Shown: one piece after another, positions 39,060 to 48,053 of the stretch | Position numbering within the stretch: the stretch's first letter is position 1 | Layout of the letters: each line of letters begins with the position of its first letter | Origin: UBA12014 sp029248335 | GTDB taxonomy: Bacteria > Planctomycetota > Phycisphaerae > Phycisphaerales > SM1A02 | Reading direction: 5' to 3' | Assembly (NCBI GenBank): GCA_029248335.1 | Contig: JAQWJM010000038.1 | Coordinates: 1-64,000 of the forward strand | Length of the DNA stretch: 64,000 bases | Position numbers and translations under genes: made by a program | The notes under the pieces: model-generated | Told to the model about the DNA's origin: nothing | The model's database searches: none | What the model saw: only the letters and a program-made list of their open reading frames with translations

Positions 39060-40460
39060 TCACTCCATGCCGAGCCGGGGCTTCAAGGCCTCTTCGAGCG
39101 CGAGGCAGGCGTAGATCGTCGCGAGTTCGGGGCGGGACTCCTCCCAGCGGTCCGCGTCGTTGAACCACCGGCCGTCCGGTCGCTGTCGTCGAGCGAGCTC
39201 GGCGATCATCTCCTTCCGCCAGTCGTGCTTCGTGCCGTCGGCATCGACGATCTCGTCGAGTCCCGACGCCCGCAACGCCCGGGCCATCGCGTGGAGGTAG
39301 TAGAAGACGCCCTGCTGGCCGACACCCGGATTCTCCGCGAGCGTCCAGTGGTCACGGATCCACCCGAGGGCGGCCGCCACCCGTGGGTCCTCGGGGCCGA
39401 GTCCGGCGAAGAGCAGGCTCTTGAATCCGGCGTAGGTCATCGACCCGTAGCTGCGGAGGCTGCGGGCCACGCCGGCGGGCATCGTCTCGCCGTACCGACC
39501 TTCACCCGCGGCGGCGCTTCCGAACGACTCGCCGTCGTTCGCGGGGGTGTAGACGAAACCACCGTCGTCCGAACCGGCCTGCGCCCAGGCGGCCGGGTTC
39601 GTCGCCTTGAGATTCTGGGTCCGCGAGAGGAAGACCAGCGCCTTCTGCACGACGGGTTCGTCGGGACTGACGCCGGCGTCGTAGAGCGCGTCGAGCATCA
39701 TCTGGGTGTTCGAGAGATCGGGGCGGCCGCGATTTCCGTAGCCGGCGCCGCCGAACCAGTCCTGGCGGGCCGAGACGCCCTCGGTCTCGTCCCACTGGTT
39801 GTTCTGGAGAAACAGAACCGCGTCACCGAGGGTGCCCGCGTCGCCGGGATCGGTGATCGAACCGTTGGCGGCGAGTCCCATCGCGATCGAGCTCGCCACG
39901 TAGTTTCCCAGTCCCGCCGCGGCGAGTCCGTCGAAGCCGTGGGACTCGAGCGCCCGCCGCACGAACCGGAATGCCTGCTCGCGCGGTCCCGGGCCTTCGG
40001 TGAGTTCCGGCGCCTGCGCGAACGCCTTGAGCCCCAGGCCGGTGACTGCGACCGCGGCCGCCGCTTCGCGGGGTGGCTGGTCCGTCGGCACCACGACCTC
40101 GCCTTCCATCCAGCCACCATTCCTCGACTGGTTGCGTGCGAGCCAGGCGAGCCCGCGTCGGGTGCTTTCGGTGGCCGTGTTCCAGCTCGCGTCGTCGAGC
40201 CGGGTCTGGCCGCGATCGGTGGCGATCCGATGCACCGGAGGCGCCGGCAGCAGCACCGTCTCCGGAACGGCTGGAACGTCGAGTTCGGTGATCTTCGACG
40301 CGTCGATCCGCGGATCCAGCGTCTCCTCCGACGCGGTGCCGCGCTCGATCCGGTCCCGGACCTCGGTGGGAATCTGCCTGGCGGGCCTCGTCGGGGGATC
40401 GTCCTGCTGCAGGAGCGGGGCGACGGCGGCGAGAACGATGGCGATCGACGTGTTCAGCAT
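39060..40460 (-). CDS. Exported prenyltransferase/squalene-oxidase-like repeat protein
   Basis: 466 residues. A signal peptide (LNTSIAIVLAAVAPLLQQ) precedes an alpha/alpha-toroid domain with repeats of the form GLAWLARNQSRNGGW, AVLFLQNNQWD, ALVFLSRTQNLK, and ELARRQRPDGRWFN. Such folds occur in terpene cyclases and prenyltransferases, but in planctomycete exported proteins catalytic motifs are often missing; no DDxTx or DxDD motif is evident here. Binding or structural role possible; no function is assigned. Its 5' end faces the 40533 gene. Confidence 0.8.
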   Translation of the reverse strand: MLNTSIAIVLAAVAPLLQQDDPPTRPARQIPTEVRDRIERGTASEETLDPRIDASKITELDVPAVPETVLLPAPPVHRIATDRGQTRLDDASWNTATESTRRGLAWLARNQSRNGGWMEGEVVVPTDQPPREAAAAVAVTGLGLKAFAQAPELTEGPGPREQAFRFVRRALESHGFDGLAAAGLGNYVASSIAMGLAANGSITDPGDAGTLGDAVLFLQNNQWDETEGVSARQDWFGGAGYGNRGRPDLSNTQMMLDALYDAGVSPDEPVVQKALVFLSRTQNLKATNPAAWAQAGSDDGGFVYTPANDGESFGSAAAGEGRYGETMPAGVARSLRSYGSMTYAGFKSLLFAGLGPEDPRVAAALGWIRDHWTLAENPGVGQQGVFYYLHAMARALRASGLDEIVDADGTKHDWRKEMIAELARRQRPDGRWFNDADRWEESRPELATIYACLALEEALKPRLGME

Positions 40461-40532
40461 CCGGACAGTCTAAACTCGCCGTGCCCGTCGATCGAAGGGC
40501 ATCGCGGATTTCCAACGGCGGAGCGCAACGGC

Positions 40533-40868
40533 ATGAACGAACACGAACGTCCCGAGACCGAGGATTCCGGATCGACGCCCGCCACCGGCGAGCCGGGGTG
40601 GCTGGACGGCGTGATCGCCGGTTTCATGAGCGAGCAGCTCGTGGACGCCGCCGATGCCGTGGCGAACACGGCGTCGACTTCCGAGTCGGGCGAATCGCCC
40701 CGGGCGTGGGTCGCCGAGGGGCGGTCGCGGATCGACGAGACCATGGCATCCCTGCTGGCGCCGATCATCCGCAAGGCGATGGAGGAGATCCCCGACGACG
40801 TCGCGCAGCGTCTCGACCGGATCGAATCCCGACTCGAGGCGATCGAGCGACTGCTGGCCGACCGCTGA
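40533..40868 (+). CDS. Small hypothetical protein with C-terminal coiled coil
   Basis: 111 residues beginning at ATG 40533, with GGAG 9 bases upstream; the long open frame to the left overlaps other genes. The N-terminus is acidic and disordered-looking; the C-terminal 30 residues (DDVAQRLDRIESRLEAIERLLADR) are a clear short coiled coil. No family recognised. Confidence 0.6.
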   Translation: MNEHERPETEDSGSTPATGEPGWLDGVIAGFMSEQLVDAADAVANTASTSESGESPRAWVAEGRSRIDETMASLLAPIIRKAMEEIPDDVAQRLDRIESRLEAIERLLADR

Positions 40869-40888
40869 ACGCGGGACGCCGGCGGTGG

Positions 40889-42016
40889 CTACCGCACCAC
40901 GCCGGTCGCGTACATGGCTTCACTGCCGGCCGTGGTGTCGAAGGTGATCGGAATCATGAAGACGCTCCCGGCGCCGCCGAGGTTCGTCACCGCGACCCGG
41001 ACCCGAACGCGGTCGCCCGCGCCTTCGACCTGTTCCACCAGGTCGGCGCGGAAGTCGGGGTTCGTCGTTCGCACGCCCGTGACGAGTTTTCCCGCGAACT
41101 GCTTCAACTCCACGTCGAAGGTGCCGGTTCCGCCCGCCGGGATCATCCCGAGGTTCGCGATGTTGCCGTCGAACTGAAGGGCGACGTTCCGGGTCTGGTG
41201 CGGGAGCTTCGAGAAGGGATGGCGGATCCGCATCTCGATCACGGGGGCGTCCGGGTGATCGGTCTCGAAGATCATCCATTTCGGAAACACCTCGGGACTG
41301 CCGGACCGTTCGGCCTGCGTCGCCGCGGGACCGAGGTCGTACTGGACGACGTGTTGCGCGAGCGGCTGGTCCGGGGTGAGGAGCACCGGAGGCCGGCCGT
41401 TGACGGTGAGGACCCGGAACGGGCGTCCGTCCGTCGCCGCGACCGAGACGCTGCCGGTGACGGGATTCGGGGGCAGTGCATCGATGTAGAGCGGAGTGGT
41501 CTTGACCGCATAGGCCGCGATGGCGGTCAGGGTGAGCCGCGGCCCGCGGACGTTCTTTCCGTCGGGACCCTGGAGAACGGTGTTCACCGCGGCCTGTTTC
41601 TTGCCGGTGGTGCTGGGCACCTGCAGCGTGATCGGGATCGCGATGCCGCCGCCCGCGGGAATCGTCTCGCCGGCGACTTCGACCGTCGTGCACTGGCAGG
41701 TCGGGACCGCCTGGGCGATCGTCATGGGCGTCTGGAAGGGATTCACGAGGATGACGTCGGCGGTGAGCTTCGAACCGGGCTTCACGAGACCGAAGTCGAC
41801 GTCCGCCGGATCGCCGTAGACCGCGGTGGCGTCCGGTCGGACTTCGATCGATCCCGGGGCGATCACGCGGATCCCGGATGCGGCGGGAGCCGCGGTCGTC
41901 GGTTCGTTCGTCGCCTGTTCGGCGGGCCCGGGCGGAGGCGTCGCGGGATCCTCGCAACCGCCGAGGACGATGGATGCGAGCGCGAGTGACGAGAGGATCG
42001 GGTGCATCGAATTCAA
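40889..42016 (-). CDS. DUF1573-containing lipoprotein
   Basis: 375 residues with a lipoprotein signal (LALASIVLGGCEDP). Residues 60-155 resemble DUF1573, with DFGLVKPGSKLTADVILVNP and the Cys pair in PTCQCTTVEV typical of that Ig-like family. The rest is beta-rich without a known motif. The TTG at 42016 has GGAG 7 bases upstream; ATG 42007 is the alternative start and changes only three residues. Cell-envelope location is likely; function unknown. Confidence 0.8.
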   Translation of the reverse strand: MNSMHPILSSLALASIVLGGCEDPATPPPGPAEQATNEPTTAAPAASGIRVIAPGSIEVRPDATAVYGDPADVDFGLVKPGSKLTADVILVNPFQTPMTIAQAVPTCQCTTVEVAGETIPAGGGIAIPITLQVPSTTGKKQAAVNTVLQGPDGKNVRGPRLTLTAIAAYAVKTTPLYIDALPPNPVTGSVSVAATDGRPFRVLTVNGRPPVLLTPDQPLAQHVVQYDLGPAATQAERSGSPEVFPKWMIFETDHPDAPVIEMRIRHPFSKLPHQTRNVALQFDGNIANLGMIPAGGTGTFDVELKQFAGKLVTGVRTTNPDFRADLVEQVEGAGDRVRVRVAVTNLGGAGSVFMIPITFDTTAGSEAMYATGVVR

Positions 42017-42173
42017 CGGTCTGCTCCGGTGGAGTCTCTGTTTCGGGGCGGCTCACGGCGTCGATGGCGTGGTCGGTCCCGTGACGCCTTCGGTAGAGGA
42101 TAGTCGGTCGGACGCGACCGCCGATGCGGCGGAGCACCGGGGTCCCGGTCGGACCGGAGGTAGGATCCACCCC

Positions 42174-43223
42174 ATGAAAGCAGTCGCCGTCATGACCGGG
42201 GGCGCGCCCGTCGCGCCCAACGTGGAACTCGTGGATCTTCCGATGCCGGAGCCGACCGCGGGCGAACTCCGGGTCCGGACCGAGGCGTCGGCACTCAACC
42301 ATCTGGACCTCTGGATCGGCATGGGGATCCCCGGGGTCGACCGGCCGTGGCCGCGGGTCACGGGTTCGGACGGCGTCGGACTGGTCGACGCCGTCGGGCC
42401 GGAGGTCGATGAGGCCTGGATCGGGCGTCGAGTCATGATGAACGCCGCTCGGGACGTCGGAACCCCGGCTTCACCGGGCGGCCGCGACGCGGGGGAGAAC
42501 TTCCAACTGGTGGGCGAGCATGTGCCCGGGGCGATGGCCGAGCACTTCCTCGTTCCCGCGACGAACGTCGTGGACATCGGGGAGACGGATCCGGTTCGGG
42601 CCGCGGCCTTCGGCCTGACCCATCTGACCGCGTGGCGAATGCTGACGACGCGGGCCTCGGCGAGGCCGGGGGACTGGGTGCTGATTCCCGGTATCGGTGG
42701 GGGGGTCGCGCTCGCGGCGTTGGGAATCGCAACGCACCTCGGCTGCAGCACGGTGGTCACGAGCCGGAGCGAGGCGAAGCTCGAGCGCGCTCGCGAACTC
42801 GGTGCATCCGCGACGGTGCTCGACGAGGGGGAGGACTGGTCGCGGTCGGTTCGCAAGGCGACGAATGGGCGTGGCATCGACGTCTGCATCGACTCGGTCG
42901 GCGCGGCGGTGCACCTCGCCTGCATCAAATCGCTGGCTCGAGGCGGCCGTTTCGTGACCTGTGGTTGCACGAGCGGGCCCGCGGCGACGACGGACCTGGC
43001 TCGCATCTTCTGGAACCAGCTCTCGATCCGGGGCTCGACGATGGGTGACATGCATGAGTTCCGCCAGGTCGTCGGTCTGCTGGTCGACGGACGGCTCGAG
43101 CCGGTCATCGATGCGATCCACACGCCTGAGACGGCGGCCGACGCCTATGCCTCGCTCGAGGCCGGACGGCAGTTCGGCAAGCTTGTCGTCGATTGGCGGA
43201 ATACGCCCGGTGACGCCCGATAA
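42174..43223 (+). CDS. Medium-chain dehydrogenase/reductase, quinone-oxidoreductase-like
   Basis: 349 residues of the MDR superfamily. The N-terminal domain has ALNHLDLWIGMGIPG and VTGSDGVGLVDAVGPEVD; the nucleotide-binding part has VLIPGIGGGVALAALGIATHLG and TSRSEAKLERARELGA, which favours NADPH. The structural-zinc cysteines of classical alcohol dehydrogenases are not seen. Substrate unknown. ATG 42174 with GGAGG upstream is preferred over the longer open frame, which covers the divergent promoter region. Confidence 0.87.
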   Translation: MKAVAVMTGGAPVAPNVELVDLPMPEPTAGELRVRTEASALNHLDLWIGMGIPGVDRPWPRVTGSDGVGLVDAVGPEVDEAWIGRRVMMNAARDVGTPASPGGRDAGENFQLVGEHVPGAMAEHFLVPATNVVDIGETDPVRAAAFGLTHLTAWRMLTTRASARPGDWVLIPGIGGGVALAALGIATHLGCSTVVTSRSEAKLERARELGASATVLDEGEDWSRSVRKATNGRGIDVCIDSVGAAVHLACIKSLARGGRFVTCGCTSGPAATTDLARIFWNQLSIRGSTMGDMHEFRQVVGLLVDGRLEPVIDAIHTPETAADAYASLEAGRQFGKLVVDWRNTPGDAR

Positions 43224-43437
43224 CGGAAATTTCCAACCAGGGCAAGGTTATCGGGTCACGCCGAATCTCGAAACGGTCGTTTTCCTTTGATGCTGCGTCA
43301 GAGTGGCAGAAGCCGATTGACCTTCCTGGATTCGCCGGTAGTCTTCTTTTGGCGGAATCTATTTGCAGACCCGCCATTCATAATCGAGTTTGAAGTTCTC
43401 AATCTCGACACCAGATCCGATCTAGGAGGAATCTCGG

Positions 43438-45396
43438 ATGCATAGCAAGTTCATCAAGGCCACGGCCGCGGTCTCCGCGGCGACCGTGTCTTCATTCGCC
43501 CTTGCCGGCGGTGGCGACACCTTTAACGTCGGGTTCTCCGACGCCGCGTATTACAACATCGCCTCCGGCGGTATCGATCCCGCCAGCCCGAACTACAACG
43601 GTCAGGGCGTCGCCGCCGACGCAGGCCGTTACATGGGTTCGTTCGGCTGGTCGAACGTCGTGCTCAGCGTCTGCTGGAACACGGGCTCCGCCTATTCCTG
43701 CTGGGCGAGCGAATCCACGTTCGCCATGAGCATGACCGACGGCATCGACACCGGGTTCTTCAACGTCGGCACTCCCGTCGCCGACAACCTCGGTTCCGAC
43801 ATCGAAGGCGCTTGTGCGACCTACCCGACCGACGGCTCGGCCGCCGCGGGTGAAACCCTGTTCGATCCCTTCGCCTTCCAGGTCGATGCCTCCGGCAACG
43901 TCGAAGTCGCGGTCTACCAGGCCTGGGACGACGGCACCGGCATGGCCGGCGGTTCGGTCGTCACGGCCGACTGCTTCTTCACCCTCTCGGGCGAAGTCCC
44001 CGCCGGTTGCGACGGTGCGACCGGTTCCTGCTCCGAGGTCCACCCCGAGCCCGGTTGCGACGATCTGACCTGCTGTGCCGTCGTCTGTGACGCGGCCGCC
44101 GGTGGCGATCCGTTCTGCTGCGAAGTCTCGTGGGACTCGACCTGTGTCGACAACGCGATCGCGCTCTGCGGCATCTACATCTACACCTGTGAGAACCCGC
44201 AGTACTCCAACGACTGTGCGACCTCGCCGATGATGCTCGACCTCGACAGCCCCGTCGCGTTCAACACCATTGGTGCGAACACCGACGGCCCGCCCGAGAT
44301 CGACTGCGGCTCGGCTGACGAGGATTATCCGATCTGGTCGGACCTCTGGTACATGGTCGAGTCGGCCAACGGCGGCATCATGACCGCGACCTGCTGCAAC
44401 ACCGCGGACTTCGACACCAAGATCGCGATCTACGACGCGGGTGAGATCGGCTCGACCTTCGATCCGTCCACGCTTCCGACGTCGTTCCTGATCTGCAACG
44501 AAGACTGTGACGACCCGACGTTCTTCACCTCCGAGGCGCTCGTCGCCGTGGACGCGGGCCGTCAGTACCTCGTCCGCCTCGGCGGATTCGTCCAGGCCAC
44601 CGGCCAGGGTGACCTCGTCGTGTCGATCGACGCGCCCGAGCCGCCGATCCCGCCCCAGACCTGCGACACCCCCGGTCCCGACACCTTCACGCAGAACCTC
44701 ACTGACGTTCTCAGCGTTGGTGGCGTCGCCTGTGCCGGTGGTGGTATCACCACGGAGAACAACTACTGCCGGATCTACACCGCCGAGGACATGGGCAACG
44801 ATCAGTTCACGATCGACTGCGTCCGCTTCGGCATGTCGAACCCCGGTTCGTACCTCCCGTCGGCGATCAACATCCTGAAGGCCCCGAACGGCACCGTCGA
44901 CGTCTACGCCGACCTCGAGCTGCTCGCGACCAACCCCTTCGGGCTCCCCACGACGGACGGCCTCGTCTACAGCACCGTTTCGTTCGCCGACGGCGTGAAC
45001 GTCGACCTGTCCGACGGTTCGGCCCTCGTCATCGAGGTTGCGATTCCGCAGGCCCTCGACGGCTTCGTCAGCTTCGCTGGCGGCACCGCGGTCGACGTCT
45101 CGAGCGGCACCACGTACCTCCGATCCGGTTCCTGCGGCATCGCGGAGTACATCACGGTCGGCTCGATCGGTTTCGACCTTGAGTGGCTCCTCTACACCGA
45201 CGGTACCGCCGGTGGTGGTCAGCCCGACTGCCCCGGAGACTTCAACGGCGACGGTCAGGTCGATGGTGCCGACTTCGGCTTCATCCTCGCGGCCTGGGGA
45301 ACTTGCGGCGGCTGCCCCGAGGACCTCAACGGCGACGGTGAAGTGAACGGTGCCGACGTCGGCCTCGTGCTCTCGGTCTGGGGTGCCTGCCCCTGA
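43438..45396 (+). CDS. Large secreted cysteine-rich protein with GC-type dockerin-like end (copy 1)
   Basis: 652 residues; strong ribosome site AGGAGG 8 bases before ATG. A signal peptide ends near FALAGGG. The first 180 residues have paired Cys (SVCWNTGSAYSCWASE), then comes a Cys-dense module (CDDLTCCAVVCDAAAGGDP, FCCEVSWDSTCVDNAIALC) of a kind common in planctomycete secreted proteins, two beta-rich domains, and the C-terminal repeats GDFNGDGQVDGADFGFILAA and EDLNGDGEVNGADVGLVLSV. No catalytic motif is seen. It is paralogous along its full length to the next gene. Function unknown; probably a cell-surface or matrix protein. Confidence 0.85.
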   Translation: MHSKFIKATAAVSAATVSSFALAGGGDTFNVGFSDAAYYNIASGGIDPASPNYNGQGVAADAGRYMGSFGWSNVVLSVCWNTGSAYSCWASESTFAMSMTDGIDTGFFNVGTPVADNLGSDIEGACATYPTDGSAAAGETLFDPFAFQVDASGNVEVAVYQAWDDGTGMAGGSVVTADCFFTLSGEVPAGCDGATGSCSEVHPEPGCDDLTCCAVVCDAAAGGDPFCCEVSWDSTCVDNAIALCGIYIYTCENPQYSNDCATSPMMLDLDSPVAFNTIGANTDGPPEIDCGSADEDYPIWSDLWYMVESANGGIMTATCCNTADFDTKIAIYDAGEIGSTFDPSTLPTSFLICNEDCDDPTFFTSEALVAVDAGRQYLVRLGGFVQATGQGDLVVSIDAPEPPIPPQTCDTPGPDTFTQNLTDVLSVGGVACAGGGITTENNYCRIYTAEDMGNDQFTIDCVRFGMSNPGSYLPSAINILKAPNGTVDVYADLELLATNPFGLPTTDGLVYSTVSFADGVNVDLSDGSALVIEVAIPQALDGFVSFAGGTAVDVSSGTTYLRSGSCGIAEYITVGSIGFDLEWLLYTDGTAGGGQPDCPGDFNGDGQVDGADFGFILAAWGTCGGCPEDLNGDGEVNGADVGLVLSVWGACP

Positions 45397-45399
45397 TCG
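45211..45399 (+). repeat. Near-identical 3' end shared by the two secreted paralogs (copy 1)
   Basis: The last about 189 bases match 47497-47685 with only about ten mismatches by eye, including a long exact run over the final 60 bases and the stop. The rest of the two genes is visibly more divergent at DNA level. Confidence 0.75.
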
Positions 45400-45726
45400 G
45401 TCACCGACCGACTGCGAACCACCATCCGCTGGATGGATGATTCGAACGATTCGAACGCCCCCCGGTCCGCTTCGCGGACCGGGGGGTTCTTCATGGTCCG
45501 GGCATCCGTGAGTCCCAGGCGATCCATCGAACTTCGCCGATAGTTCACGGCCGATTTGAACGGTTGCGGTTAACGGACCACAATCTCGACGTTCAACTCG
45601 TTTTTCAGGTGGCATTTTTCGATCGTGCGATAAACTTCGGGTGTTCTTTGTAAATATGTGCATCCGTCGAAGAGCGAGACGTGTGTCCGTTCTCTTCGGA
45701 ATTCGGCAATCAGGAGGCAATTCAAG
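45397..45726 (+). other. 330-bp gap between the paired secreted-protein genes
   Basis: It holds the strong terminator of copy 1 on the left and an AT-richer stretch on the right (45600-45660, with TTTTTC and GATAAACTT tracts) that probably contains the promoter of copy 2, though no clear -35/-10 pair could be fixed. Confidence 0.5.
45458..45491 (+). terminator. Strong intrinsic terminator after copy 1
   Basis: A perfect 13-bp stem, CCCCCCGGTCCGC with GCGGACCGGGGGG, around a TTC loop, followed by TTCTT. Confidence 0.85.
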
Positions 45727-47682
45727 ATGCAGATCACTTTCATCAAGGCAACCGCCGCGATCTCCGCGGCCGGTCTGTCGGCCACCGCCCTCGCGGGTGG
45801 CGGTGGAACGTACGAAGTCGGGTTCTCCGACGCGCCCTACTATTCGATCGAGAATGGTGGCATTGACGCGGCCAGTCCCAATTACAACGGCTCGACCGTG
45901 ATGGCGGACGCCGGGGCCTACTTCACGACCTTCGGCTGGTCGAACGTCGTCATCGACGTCTGCTGGAACACGGGCTCCACCTATTCCTGCTGGGCGAGCG
46001 AATGCACGTTCGCGATGAGCATGTCCGACGGCACCGAGACCGCCTTCTTCAACGTGGGTGTCCCGGTCGGCGACCAGACCGGTGCGGACCTGGAAGACAC
46101 CTGTGCCACGTATCCCACCGACGGTTCGTCCGCCGCAGGCGAGACGGTCTTCGATCCGTTCACGTTCTCGGTCGATGCATCGGGTGACGTCAGCGTCGCC
46201 GTGTATCAGGCCTGGGAAGACGGCACCGGCATGAACGGCGGTTCGGTCGTCACCGCGGATGCGTTCTTCACGCTCGGCAGTGGCATCCCCGAGGGTTGCG
46301 TCGACGCGACCGGTTCCTGCGCCGAGCCGCATCCGGAGCCCGGCTGTGACGACGTCACCTGCTGTGCCCTGACCTGTGATCCCGCCGCCGGTGGTGATCC
46401 GTTCTGCTGCGAGGTTTCGTGGGACTCGACGTGCGTCGACAACGCGATCGCCCTCTGCAACATCTACTTCTACAGCTGTGACAACCCGGCCTACGGCAAC
46501 GACTGTGCGACCTCCCCGACCATGATCGGCAACGGTGAGCGGGCCGCCTACTCCACCGTCGGTGCGAACTACGATGGTCCGATCATCACCTGTGCCGCGG
46601 GTGGTGCGGCGAACGTCTGGTTCATGGTGGAAATCGACGGAACGGACACGAACACCCTGAACGCGACCACCTGCAACGATGCCGACTACGACACCGCCCT
46701 CACGCTGTGGGATGCCGGTGAGATCGGTTCGGTCTTCGATCCGTCGACGCTTCCGAACGTCGAAGTGGCCTGCAACGATGACGGTGGCGGTTGCCCCGAC
46801 TTCCAGTCGTTCCTCACGGCGAACGTCGAAGGCGGCCGGCAGTACCTCATCAGCGTCTCGGGCTGGAATCTTTCCGAAGGCAGTGGTGGACTCACCGTCG
46901 ACTGGGCCCCCGCCGAGCCGCCCGAGCCGCCGATCCCGCCGTACACCTGTGATACGCCGGGTCCCGATACGTTCACGCAGAACGCCACCGACGCCATGAC
47001 CGCAGGCGGCGTCGCCTGTGCTGCCGGCGGCATCACCACCGAGAACGCGTATTGCCGCGTCTATACGGCCGCTGAGATGGGGAACGATCAGTTCACCATC
47101 GACTGTGTCCGCTTCGGCATGGACAATCCCGGTTCCTACATCGCAGGTGACATGAACATCTACAAGTCCGCGAACGGCACACCCGCTCCGCTTGCAGATC
47201 TCGAGCTCCTCGGTACGGCACCGTGGGGCTTCTACACCACCGCGGGTAACGAGTACAGCGTCGTGTCCTTCGCGGACGGCGTGAACGTCGATCTCTCCGA
47301 TGGTTCGGCACTGGTCATCGAGATCGCCTACGCGGGCTCGACCGACGGCTTCGCGACCTTCGGCGGCGGCACCGCGGCCGACATCACGAGCGGCACGACC
47401 TACCTTCGTTCCGACTCGTGTGGCATCGCCGAGTTCACCGCGGTCGGTGACATCGGTTTCGACCTCGAGTGGTTCGTCTTCGTCGACGGAACCGCGGGTG
47501 GCGGCCAGCCCGACTGCCCCGGAGACTTCAACGGCGACGGCATGGTCGACGGTGCTGACTTCGGCTTCATCCTCGCGGCCTGGGGAACTTGTGGCGGCTG
47601 CCCCGAGGACCTCAACGGTGACGGTGAAGTGAACGGTGCCGACGTCGGCCTCGTGCTCTCGGTCTGGGGTGCCTGCCCCTGA
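45727..47682 (+). CDS. Large secreted cysteine-rich protein with GC-type dockerin-like end (copy 2)
   Basis: 651 residues; AGGAGG 9 bases upstream of ATG 45727 decides the start. The order of parts is the same as in copy 1: signal peptide ending at TALAGGG, CWNTGSTYSCWASECTF, the Cys-dense module (CDDVTCCALTCDPAAGGDP, FCCEVSWDSTCVDNAIALC), beta-rich domains, and GDFNGDGMVDGADFGFILAA with EDLNGDGEVNGADVGLVLSV at the end. The two proteins match closely in blocks separated by divergent stretches. Tandem duplication is clear. Role unknown. Confidence 0.85.
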   Translation: MQITFIKATAAISAAGLSATALAGGGGTYEVGFSDAPYYSIENGGIDAASPNYNGSTVMADAGAYFTTFGWSNVVIDVCWNTGSTYSCWASECTFAMSMSDGTETAFFNVGVPVGDQTGADLEDTCATYPTDGSSAAGETVFDPFTFSVDASGDVSVAVYQAWEDGTGMNGGSVVTADAFFTLGSGIPEGCVDATGSCAEPHPEPGCDDVTCCALTCDPAAGGDPFCCEVSWDSTCVDNAIALCNIYFYSCDNPAYGNDCATSPTMIGNGERAAYSTVGANYDGPIITCAAGGAANVWFMVEIDGTDTNTLNATTCNDADYDTALTLWDAGEIGSVFDPSTLPNVEVACNDDGGGCPDFQSFLTANVEGGRQYLISVSGWNLSEGSGGLTVDWAPAEPPEPPIPPYTCDTPGPDTFTQNATDAMTAGGVACAAGGITTENAYCRVYTAAEMGNDQFTIDCVRFGMDNPGSYIAGDMNIYKSANGTPAPLADLELLGTAPWGFYTTAGNEYSVVSFADGVNVDLSDGSALVIEIAYAGSTDGFATFGGGTAADITSGTTYLRSDSCGIAEFTAVGDIGFDLEWFVFVDGTAGGGQPDCPGDFNGDGMVDGADFGFILAAWGTCGGCPEDLNGDGEVNGADVGLVLSVWGACP

Positions 47683-47685
47683 TCG
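47497..47685 (+). repeat. Near-identical 3' end shared by the two secreted paralogs (copy 2)
   Basis: Mate of 45211-45399; see that entry. The identity covers both dockerin-like repeats and the stop codon. Confidence 0.75.
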
Positions 47686-48053
47686 ATCCTCCGATCCCTG
47701 ATCGGAACTCCTAGATCGCAACGCCCCCCGGCTCTTCGAGCCGGGGGGTGTTCGTTTCCGGCCTCGCCCTCGATGGCGTCTCGGTCGTTTCGGCCTTGGA
47801 GCCGGTGAGGCCGACCACGCATCCGGATGGTTGCAGCCCGGTATCCTGTTGGTGGTGATTCCGGGTGGTGCTGAAACGGGCCCCGCCTCGATCCCAAGAA
47901 ACGTCCGCGCCACGTCACAACGGCTCGGACGCTCAGAAAACCGACCGCACGCGGGGTGTCGGGCGGGGTGGCTGACCAGTATCGGCGGGTCTTGCAACGG
48001 TGGCGTCCAGGTCTGCGGACGGCGGCGGCGGTGAAGACCTCGAAGGAGCTCGC
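47683..48053 (+). other. 371-bp gap before the efflux operon
   Basis: It holds the terminator of copy 2 and about 300 bases in which no gene, repeat or clear promoter pair is recognised. Expression of the efflux operon must start somewhere here. Confidence 0.5.
47724..47757 (+). terminator. Strong intrinsic terminator after copy 2
   Basis: A perfect 11-bp stem, CCCCCCGGCTC with GAGCCGGGGGG, around TTC, followed by TGTTCGTTT. Its design is nearly the same as that of copy 1. Confidence 0.85.

Noticed and set aside
43350..43370. Sigma54-like TGGC...TTGCA upstream of the first secreted paralog
   Set aside because: The distance between GG and GC is 12 instead of 10 bases, which sigma54 does not tolerate.
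43492..47997. A 1501-codon open frame on the minus strand antisense to both secreted paralogs
   Set aside because: It mirrors the codon bias of the two real genes, runs through both terminators, and has low-complexity Arg/Gly/Asp/Val content with no domain. The plus-strand genes have signal peptides, ribosome sites and terminators.
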